Assembly (NCBI GenBank): GCA_965204545.1
Contig: CBDBFA010000003.1
Span: 2,542,001 to 2,606,000, forward strand
Source of the DNA: JAABVD01 sp965204545
GTDB taxonomy: Bacteria; Verrucomicrobiota; Verrucomicrobiia; Opitutales; UBA2995
DNA: 64,000 nt
Direction of reading: 5' to 3'
The translations under genes were made by a program, and so were the position numbers. Positions 43,192 through 49,796 of the stretch are shown here, one piece after another. Position 1 is the stretch's first letter, and each line of letters opens with the position of its first letter. The notes below the pieces were generated by a model. That model made no database searches. It was given only the letters and a program-made list of their open reading frames with translations, and was not told where the DNA came from.

Positions 43192-44526
43192 ATGAAGCCT
43201 CCTGAAAACTGGAAGGAAAGGCTACAGGAGGAATTCCCGAACAATGAGGCCATTTGGAAGATGGATTGGGAATCTTTTTACCACCGTCATCCCGACCTTA
43301 CGGAAAAGATTTTTGGATCCAGTGCGATCGAGGCCACAGGGAAAGTTGGCAATTCGGACCACAAAAGACGCACTGAAATACTAGAGGTTCTGCTGATAAC
43401 CCATGCTTGTCGGTTAAATGCCATGAACCGAATTCATGACCTATTCAAAGTCCGTGAAAATTTGGAAAGACTTAGTTTGAAGGAGTTGCGCCAAGAGTCC
43501 GACAAACATCGTGACGAATATAACCGGATAAGGACCGAGAGGTTGCCAGGCCAAAAACGGGCTCTGATCGATTACATCAAAACTGATTTGCTTCCTTTGG
43601 CTCATGCCGCTCCAATTGATTCCAAGCCCTTTGGCATTTTTCCAGAATCCGTAGCTTTGCAATCGCGCCTTGTAACGTTAGAAAATGGACAGCCTAAGCC
43701 CTATCGCATAGGTGCCACCCGCGCGACCCCTTTGTCCTTTCGCTATTGGTATGCTTTTGCAATGGGAATCCCCTTGGCTAAACGAAAAGAGGGTGTCCAA
43801 CGAGGTTACCACTATCAGCCCTTGTGGGTAAGCTTGCGAGAATTATACCGTTTGGCCGGATGGTCCAGATTTAGGCGTCACATCCACGTAAAAGCCATCA
43901 ATGAAGCATTGGACCAAGCTGCAAAGCTACTGCTTGACCAATCGCTTTTTCAAGTGGTCAACATCGGACAATATGCTCGTGAAGAATCAGATTTGGATGA
44001 ACCGTCTATCTTGATCGAGGTCAAACTCCCGGTTGGTAACCCATACGGGGCAAGGGTAAGCCGGGAACTTTTCGCTGAATATGGACCAAGAAGTTACATA
44101 ACCTGGTCTCTCTATTTGTATTTGTGCAATGTCTGGAATCGATACATCACCTATAATGGCAAAACATCGAGGCCGGAAATTCCAAAGGTATCCCGCAACG
44201 CACAAGGATATTTGCTAGACTCGAAGGACCGGATTATAACGGAAAGAGGGATCCCAGTTACAAGCTACCGCCACCGAAAAGCCATCCATATTGGCGGAAC
44301 GGAACGCAATCCCCAAATGGACCGGTTGCCGATATTGTGCGCTTCGGATCTGACAAAGCCCTTTGACTGGTGGCCCGGTACGCAATCAAAACAGGCTTCC
44401 CATTTGCATAGGAAACGCATTGATACATCGCTTGAAAAATTGGAGTCTGACAAAGTGGCCATAATCGAAAAGGTAAACGGAAGATTCCGATTTTTGCCCG
44501 GTCCTCGACACTTCGATTTCTCCTGA
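43192..44526 (+). CDS. Putative replication initiator of an integrated element
   Basis: A 444-residue basic protein with no family I can name confidently. The middle contains RIGATRATPLSFRYWYAFAM and YQPLWVSLRELYRLAGWSRF then RRHIHVKAINEALDQAAKLL, a pattern like a winged-helix DNA-binding region. The C-terminus is basic (HLHRKRIDTSLEKLESDK). The strongest hint is its neighbour: five 22-bp direct repeats start 11 bases after its stop codon, as iterons often lie next to a plasmid rep gene. Replication initiator is therefore inferred from context. Confidence 0.45.
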   Translation: MKPPENWKERLQEEFPNNEAIWKMDWESFYHRHPDLTEKIFGSSAIEATGKVGNSDHKRRTEILEVLLITHACRLNAMNRIHDLFKVRENLERLSLKELRQESDKHRDEYNRIRTERLPGQKRALIDYIKTDLLPLAHAAPIDSKPFGIFPESVALQSRLVTLENGQPKPYRIGATRATPLSFRYWYAFAMGIPLAKRKEGVQRGYHYQPLWVSLRELYRLAGWSRFRRHIHVKAINEALDQAAKLLLDQSLFQVVNIGQYAREESDLDEPSILIEVKLPVGNPYGARVSRELFAEYGPRSYITWSLYLYLCNVWNRYITYNGKTSRPEIPKVSRNAQGYLLDSKDRIITERGIPVTSYRHRKAIHIGGTERNPQMDRLPILCASDLTKPFDWWPGTQSKQASHLHRKRIDTSLEKLESDKVAIIEKVNGRFRFLPGPRHFDFS

Positions 44527-44536
44527 CAAGGCGATT

Positions 44537-44646
44537 GCCCTTAGCGGTTTACCTGACCACCCCTTGCGGTTTACCTGACCACCCCTTGCGATTTACCTGA
44601 CTGCCCCTTGCGATTTACCCGACTTCCCTTTGCGATTTACCCCTAC
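44537..44646 (+). repeat. Five 22-bp iteron-like direct repeats
   Basis: Five tandem units of the form CCCCTTGCGGTTTACCTGAC plus CA, degenerating gradually from left to right (GATTTACCTGACTG, GATTTACCCGACTT, GATTTACCCCTACG). A further match, TTTTACCTGACCAATTGC, occurs alone at 45172-45190 inside the third LacI operator. The array looks like an iteron origin of an integrated plasmid. Confidence 0.75.
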
Positions 44647-45096
44647 GCGCGCGTCGCACTAAGAACCCTAAAACCCTAGTATTCCTAGTAGAACTAGGGT
44701 TAGGGTTGGGATTGGAATTAAAGGAATCTACTCCTTGAATTGCCAGATTCAGATCCCCCGGCCTCCGACCTCGTGGATTTTCGTATCCCCCGGAAGGCCG
44801 GGTTTTCACCTCTCCGACCACTTGCCCCTGGACGATGGACGTAACTGGTTCTGCTCGCTCCGCGAGCCCGTATCTTTTTGGGTAGTTGGACGGTTCAGAC
44901 CAGCTGCAACTGCATTGCAAACCGCCTGCAAACCGTCTGTTAGGGACCAGCAAGCAGGTTACCGCCGACAACTCAAAACGCTAAACAACTATGTGCGTCC
45001 TCTTCCCCTCATCTAAGGACAGACCCTCTTCCGCTTCGGGGAAGCCCTGATATTTCAAAAGCGGAGTTTTAGTAATAATACCAAAAAATTTAATAT
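44647..45096. other. Non-coding remainder of the mobile island
   Basis: No convincing gene. An imperfect inverted repeat at about 44664-44709 pairs AACCCTAAAACCCTAGT with ACTAGGGTTAGGGTT. A run of Cs and Gs (GATTTACCCCTACGCGCGCG) precedes it. Two short open frames (118 codons minus, 93 codons plus) cross the area but show no recognisable features. The right border of the island probably lies within or just after this stretch. Confidence 0.45.
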
Positions 45097-45178
45097 TAAA
45101 ACGTTTAACCTAAATTTATTGCTTAAACGTTTAACCCATTATTATTTTTGCACCAGGGCTTTGGTTAAACGTTTTACC
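45097..45178. promoter_or_regulatory. LacI-type operator array, copy A
   Basis: Three palindromic sites with an AAACGTTT core: TTAAAACGTTTAACC at 45096-45110, TTAAACGTTTAA at 45123-45134 (perfect), and GGTTAAACGTTTTACC at 45163-45178. The central CG with flanking AAA/TTT is the usual LacI/GalR operator form. The array lies 180-260 bases upstream of the LacI-family gene, which suggests autoregulation. Confidence 0.7.
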
Positions 45179-45357
45179 TGACCAATTGCAGGGTTCCCGG
45201 CAAAATTGGGCTTGATTTTCGGACCCCTCGGCTCTCCCATATCAGGTCTTTTTCCTATACCTGCACTGAACCAAAATTTGCTTTAATTTTATTTGGTCGA
45301 AAAAAGAAAGATTACCATTAAAGCGAATGAGCAAATGGCCTGCCGAATAAACAGAAC

Positions 45358-46383
45358 ATGGATCCGAAGAAACCCGCCAGACCCACCCTCCAAGACATAG
45401 CGGATCATCTTGGGTTATCCTTGGCCACCGTATCGATGGCCAGACGCGGGTACGGAAGAATATCGGAGAAGACACGGAAACGTGTGGAGGAAGCGCTGTC
45501 GCAGTTCGGGTATGTCTATCAACGTAGTGGCGCGATCTTGCGAACTTCAAAGACCCATACCGTAGGCGTGATTCTCAACAACGTATCGGACCCTTTCTTC
45601 AGCACCTTGTTGGGTCCGTTGGAAAAGGCGCTGGCTGAAACCGGTTGCATCCCCTTCCTTTGCCACGCCAATGAATCGCCCGATAACCAAGCTTTCTTCA
45701 TGCGCAAAATGTCGCAATATAACGCCGACGGAATGATAATCAGTCCGGCCATCGGCTCTACGCCCGAACAGTTTAAACCGGCCACCGTAAAGCTCCCTCC
45801 CATTGTATTTGTGTCGCGGACGATTCCGGAACTCGGATTCGATCACGTGGTCAGTGACGACTACCAATCATCCCATCTTGCCGTGAATCGCCTTCTGAGC
45901 CTTGGGCACCGCGAGATCGCATACGTTGGCGGCCTTCCCGGCATCAGTTGCTTTCAAGAAATGCTAAGGGCCTACAAGGACGCTCTCCGGGATGCTTCCA
46001 TTGCATTCGATGAAAGGCTGGTTCGACCTTGCCTGCCCATTCGCAAGGAAGGATTCGATGCGGCCAGTTGGATCTCCGGCCTTGACCCCAGACCAACCGC
46101 CGCGGTCGCCTACAACGACCTGGTAGGACTGGGGCTGTTCTCCGGGCTGCCCCGAGAAGGTCTGTTCCCGGGTAAGAACTTTGCCCTCATCGTGCATGAT
46201 GACATTGAGGAATCCAGATTTGTAAACCCTCCGCTTACCACGACGGTAGTTTCCCGTGATGAGATGGGCAAGCGCGCGGTGGAGGCTCTGGTTCGACGCA
46301 TCGAAAACCCGGACGCTCCGCCTCAACACATTGTCCTCAAGACCAGGCTCAACATCAGGGAAACTTGCCAGGTTTCGGTGTGA
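45358..46383 (+). CDS. LacI family transcriptional regulator
   Basis: A 341-residue repressor-type regulator. The N-terminal HTH reads TLQDIADHLGLSLATVSMA with the hinge helix following (VEEALSQFGYVYQRSGAILR). The periplasmic-binding-protein-like domain begins KTHTVGVILNNVSDPFFSTL. FDHVVSDDYQSSHLAVNRLL, LGHREIAYVGGLPG and TAAVAYNDLVGLGLFSGL are typical of effector-binding LacI members. The ligand is unknown. Operator-like palindromes lie upstream of it and upstream of two Calx-beta surface protein genes. It is followed by a duplicated, broken copy of its own promoter and N-terminus. Confidence 0.9.
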   Translation: MDPKKPARPTLQDIADHLGLSLATVSMARRGYGRISEKTRKRVEEALSQFGYVYQRSGAILRTSKTHTVGVILNNVSDPFFSTLLGPLEKALAETGCIPFLCHANESPDNQAFFMRKMSQYNADGMIISPAIGSTPEQFKPATVKLPPIVFVSRTIPELGFDHVVSDDYQSSHLAVNRLLSLGHREIAYVGGLPGISCFQEMLRAYKDALRDASIAFDERLVRPCLPIRKEGFDAASWISGLDPRPTAAVAYNDLVGLGLFSGLPREGLFPGKNFALIVHDDIEESRFVNPPLTTTVVSRDEMGKRAVEALVRRIENPDAPPQHIVLKTRLNIRETCQVSV

Positions 46384-46538
46384 AGGCGAAGCGCCATGCA
46401 GATGCCTCAAATCACTGAATGATCAGCCCACAGTGGGTTAAAAAACCCCGTTATTATTAAACTTTCTGTCGCCTCCTCTTGTCTGGGGATCGATATGATC
46501 CCGGAAATTTTAATATTAAATTGGTTACCTCAAATTGC

Positions 46539-46620
46539 TAAATCGATTTACCAAAATTTGTTGTTAAAACGTTTAACCTAATATAATTTCGGAAATATGA
46601 TTTAGGTAAAACGTTTAACC
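46539..46620. promoter_or_regulatory. LacI-type operator array, copy B
   Basis: CTAAATCGATTTACC at 46538-46552, GTTAAAACGTTTAACC at 46563-46578 and GGTAAAACGTTTAACC at 46605-46620. The downstream 100 bases (TTGATATTCGG, AATTAAAGGTTATCC, TTTTCTATCATGAATGG) are closely matched at 56300-56400, and more distantly upstream of the LacI gene. The array is about 660 bases before the first Calx-beta gene. Confidence 0.7.
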
Positions 46621-46727
46621 TTATCTTTTTGCAAATTAAGGCTTGATATTCGGTCCGCTCGGCCTTCACAAATTAAAGGTTATCCTTATATTATTCTGGG
46701 CCCGAATTTGCTTTCATATCTTTTCTA

Positions 46728-46900
46728 TCATGAATGGTAGAAAGATGCGTATTGAAGCGAATGAGCAAATGGCCTTTCAAGCAAGCAGACCATGCCGCCA
46801 AAGCGCCACGCCAAACCCACCCTCTAAGACATAGTGTTATGTAACAAAAATAATATTAGCGGACCATCTTGGGCTATCCCTGGCCACCGTACCTCCCGAT
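46728..46900 (+). pseudogene. Decayed duplicate of the LacI regulator's 5' region
   Basis: GAAGCGAATGAGCAAATGGC, then CCAAACCCACCCTCTAAGAC and CGGACCATCTTGGGC, match 45320-45430 in order. A stop codon replaces the Gln of TLQDI, and about 25 AT-rich bases are inserted between GACATAG and CGGACCATC. The match ends at CTGGCCACCGTA, inside the helix-turn-helix. Confidence 0.75.
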
Positions 46901-47193
46901 CCCCCGGAAACCGCCACAACACAAAAACATCCTTTCCCGGACCCTCCATCTCCTCCACTCCATTACCCTCTTTTCTCCCATTTGCGCCTTTTGCACTCCT
47001 TTGTGGAACAACATTCCTCAAATCCTCTCCCGCCGAAGCCGGCTCCCTTTGCCTTCTTGGCGTGCCCTGCGAGAGCCAATATCTCCATCCCAGCATCAAG
47101 CATCGAGATCCCATTCCCTTCTCCCTTCCCCCCAATTCCTAATTCCTGATTGGCGCCCCCTGCGCCTCTCACTCCATCATTCCAACACTCATC
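46901..47193. repeat. Intergenic words, reverse sense
   Basis: No gene. CCGCCACAACACAAAAAC, CATCCCAGCATCAAGCATCG, CAATTCCTAATTCCTGATTGG and a GGCGCC-like hairpin near 47152 (TTGGCGCCCCCTGCGCC), followed by ACTCCATCATTCCAACACTC, the same words seen before the other Calx-beta leaders. Confidence 0.65.
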
Positions 47194-47281
47194 GCATTTC
47201 AAGCGATGCTAATCCTTGAATATAAACGACTTATGAATATCCCCCCCCCCCCCCCCGAAAATTTCCGGCAGGAGGCCTCCG
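47194..47281 (+). promoter_or_regulatory. Conserved leader with C16 tract before Calx-beta gene 1
   Basis: GCGATGCTAATCCTTGAAT and ATAAACGACTTATGAAT precede 16 consecutive Cs (47241-47256), then GAAAATTTCCGGCAGGAGGC and the start codon at 47282. AGGAGG is a strong ribosome site. An upstream ATG at 47233 is one base out of frame at C16; loss of one C or gain of two would join it in frame to the gene. The block recurs at 49705 and 56522. Confidence 0.8.
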
Positions 47282-49627
47282 ATGAGCACCCGCTCATCTT
47301 TCCCCCTCCTCGCGCTGCTCATCGGCGCGTTTTCCCTGTTCGCTGCCACAACGGCGCAGGCCCAGACCACGGTCAACGTCTCGCTCCACTCCGCCCAAGG
47401 CCAGTTCCGGGAGGGTTCCTCCGCGAGGTTCTGGGTTGAGCTGGATAGGCCGCATTCCAGCAGCCTTACCATTCCGTTGATAGCGACGGACACATCGACG
47501 GCATTCCACCACAAGGACATAACGGCGGAAGCCGGCGACTACACGGCGCCTTCGTCCATCACCATCCCCGCCGGCGTCACCAAGGTCTGGGGCACGGTGA
47601 CGGCGAACAGCGACGCGGACACCGACGACGATACCTTCACACTGGCGATCGGCACGGCGCCTGTGTCCTCGGGCGCCGTGGACAAAGCCTGGTTCACCAT
47701 CATTGACAACGATGCGGTGCAGACGGTCACCCTTTCGGCCACTCCGAGCGTGGTCGACGAGGGTTCGAGCGTAACCATAACGGCCACGCTCTCGGCGGCG
47801 GTCGAGAGCAACGTCGGCATTCCGGTGAGTGTAAGGCTGGGCACGGCGGAGTTCTTCGACGTCGGCATGGTGGACAACATCAACATCTTTGCCGGCCAGA
47901 CCACCGGCACAACCACGGTGGCGACGGAGCAGGACGTGGACGCGGACGACGAGACCTTTAGCGTTTACATACCTCAATACCACCTGGACCAGATGAATCG
48001 CATTAATGGGGTGTGGGTGACGGCGGGCGCCGGATCGTCCGTGCAGATCACGATCAGGGACGACGAAGGCGCCGGGTCAAATCAGAGGGACCCTATCCCG
48101 ATTGTGGGCGAACCCTTCGTCGAATTATCTGTATCGCCTTTGGTGGTAACGGAGGGGTCTCCGATGACGGTGACGTTGACGCTGTCGAGGGCGCTTTCAA
48201 GCGCTGTCACCATTCCAATGACGTTCACACTCGTAGACGCGGAGCAATCTGACTTAGGTTCGCTTGCATCCATTACCATTCCCGCCGGCTCGACCAGCGC
48301 CACGGCCACGTTGACGACGAACCAGGATGCGGATGATGACGACGAGGTTTTTTTGATCTATTTTACACTCGACGACCTGCCTTCAGGCGTTTTTGCAGCC
48401 AACAGGCAGACACCATATCTCGCTATCCTGGACGACGAGGGGGATGTATCTATCAGGCTTAGTGTCCATCCGGTTGACATCGATGAAGGTTCGAGCGCGA
48501 CGGTAACGGTGAATATGAGCAAGCCGCAAACGCAGCCCGTGACGTTCCCGCTGGTTACGGATATCGATGTAACGGCAGAACAAGCGCCGGAGGAAGGCGA
48601 TTATGTGTTGCCGTCTTCCATAACCATTCCCGCCGGCTCGACTAGCGCAACGGGCACGCTCAGGGCGAACCAGGATTCCGACAAAGACGACGAGCGTTTT
48701 AATATTGCATTTGGGACGCTGCCGGACTCGCCGACAGTGGACAATCAGAACTCGTTGGTTGTTATACGCATCATAGACGACGACAGCCCGGAACTAACGC
48801 TTTCGGCGGAGAAAGCGAGCGTGACGGAGGGCGAATCGGTGGAATTCACCATGACGTTCACCGACCCGGTGCCGCTGCAAAAAAACCAATCCGTCCTCAT
48901 CCCCATCGTTGTGACCGGGATCGACACCGAGCCGGGCGATATCAGGGGTCCTACCCGTTTCGGCGTCCGGGTCGACGGCGGCATGACCTCGCAGCACTTC
49001 TTCGTGGGCACCGGGATCGATGCGGACCGCGATGACGAGACCTTCCGGGTGGCGCTCGACGCGGCGAGACTGCCCTCCTGGGTGCGGGAAGGCGATCCGG
49101 CGGGTGCTGTGGTCACCATCGAGGAATACCAGCCAGAGACGCAGACGCCCTTGGAACTGTCCACGCCGTTGGTGGAAGGCTTGTCGCAAGCAACCCTGAG
49201 CGCCCTGGCGGAGACGAGCCAGTCCAGTGGGACCTTCGTCATCTTCTCCACCCGCGCCGTAGCGGGAACGGAGGATGAGCGCATGTTTGGCGTTTTCGTC
49301 ATCGAGGATGACCCCAAGACGGTGCTGGTCCAGGCTCAGGGCCCGGAACTGGCCAATCCCCCGCTATCCCTTTCCAATGTCCTGGCCGATCCGGTTCTCA
49401 CCGTAATCAGGCAATCCGATGGCAAGGAACTGGTGGTCAACGACGACTGGGAGGACAGCCAGAAACAGGACGTAACCGACGTCTGGGCAGGCAGTCCGAA
49501 CCTGGATGCCGGCAGCAAGAGTTCCGCCGCTATTCTCACTTTGGAACCCGGCAGCTATAGCGCGATCGTATCGGGAAATAACGGAGCCACCGGAGTTGCC
49601 CTTATCGAAGTGTATGACCTCGACTAG
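47282..49627 (+). CDS. Calx-beta repeat surface protein 1 with C-terminal NLSTRAL-type module
   Basis: A 781-residue exported protein. The signal peptide contains FPLLALLIGAFSLFAATTAQA. Five Calx-beta domains follow to about residue 610, each opening with a sequence such as VTLSATPSVVDEGSSVTIT and closing on an acidic calcium-type motif (DADTDDDTF, DVDADDETF, DADDDDEVF, DSDKDDERF, DADRDDETF). After a linker the last 132 residues form the module STRAVAGTEDER, VLVQAQGPELA, DPVLTVIRQ, VNDDWEDSQ, GSPNLDAGSKSSAAILTLEPG and VALIEVYDLD (written in pieces). Such proteins are usually calcium-dependent adhesins or cell-surface scaffolds. It is preceded by the poly-C leader, and its central part is nearly identical to the next gene. 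Confidence 0.88.
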   Translation: MSTRSSFPLLALLIGAFSLFAATTAQAQTTVNVSLHSAQGQFREGSSARFWVELDRPHSSSLTIPLIATDTSTAFHHKDITAEAGDYTAPSSITIPAGVTKVWGTVTANSDADTDDDTFTLAIGTAPVSSGAVDKAWFTIIDNDAVQTVTLSATPSVVDEGSSVTITATLSAAVESNVGIPVSVRLGTAEFFDVGMVDNINIFAGQTTGTTTVATEQDVDADDETFSVYIPQYHLDQMNRINGVWVTAGAGSSVQITIRDDEGAGSNQRDPIPIVGEPFVELSVSPLVVTEGSPMTVTLTLSRALSSAVTIPMTFTLVDAEQSDLGSLASITIPAGSTSATATLTTNQDADDDDEVFLIYFTLDDLPSGVFAANRQTPYLAILDDEGDVSIRLSVHPVDIDEGSSATVTVNMSKPQTQPVTFPLVTDIDVTAEQAPEEGDYVLPSSITIPAGSTSATGTLRANQDSDKDDERFNIAFGTLPDSPTVDNQNSLVVIRIIDDDSPELTLSAEKASVTEGESVEFTMTFTDPVPLQKNQSVLIPIVVTGIDTEPGDIRGPTRFGVRVDGGMTSQHFFVGTGIDADRDDETFRVALDAARLPSWVREGDPAGAVVTIEEYQPETQTPLELSTPLVEGLSQATLSALAETSQSSGTFVIFSTRAVAGTEDERMFGVFVIEDDPKTVLVQAQGPELANPPLSLSNVLADPVLTVIRQSDGKELVVNDDWEDSQKQDVTDVWAGSPNLDAGSKSSAAILTLEPGSYSAIVSGNNGATGVALIEVYDLD

Positions 49628-49704
49628 ATACTGGATGCTGGGGAATTGACTCTCGCAAAGCTCGCCAAGCAGGCGCCCCCGGCGCCTCTCACTCCACCCA
49701 TCAC

Positions 49705-49796
49705 CACATTTATAACGATGCTAATCCTTGAATATAAACGACTTATGAAATCACCCCCCCCCCCCCCCCCCGAAAATTTCCGGCAGGAGGCCTCCG
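49705..49796 (+). promoter_or_regulatory. Conserved leader with C18 tract before Calx-beta gene 2
   Basis: AACGATGCTAATCCTTGAAT, ATAAACGACTTATGAAATCA, then 18 Cs (49754-49771), then GAAAATTTCCGGCAGGAGGC and ATG at 49797. The upstream ATG at 49745 is again one base out of frame with the gene. Outside the tract the leader is almost identical to that at 47194. Confidence 0.82.

Noticed and set aside
44664..44709. Telomere sequence
   Set aside because: Only two CCCTAA-like units in each arm, inside a bacterial-type island; chance similarity is more likely.
44615..44971. 118-codon minus-strand ORF next to the iterons
   Set aside because: It runs through the iterons and an inverted repeat and has no domain or ribosome site.
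47206..47439. 77-codon ORF through the C16 tract as a separate protein
   Set aside because: It mostly overlaps the signal peptide of the Calx-beta gene in another frame; more likely the out-of-frame product of the leader ATG.
47294..47983. Long minus-strand ORFs in the Calx-beta genes
   Set aside because: High-GC third positions leave the antisense frames open; they recur identically in the paralogue and show no protein features.
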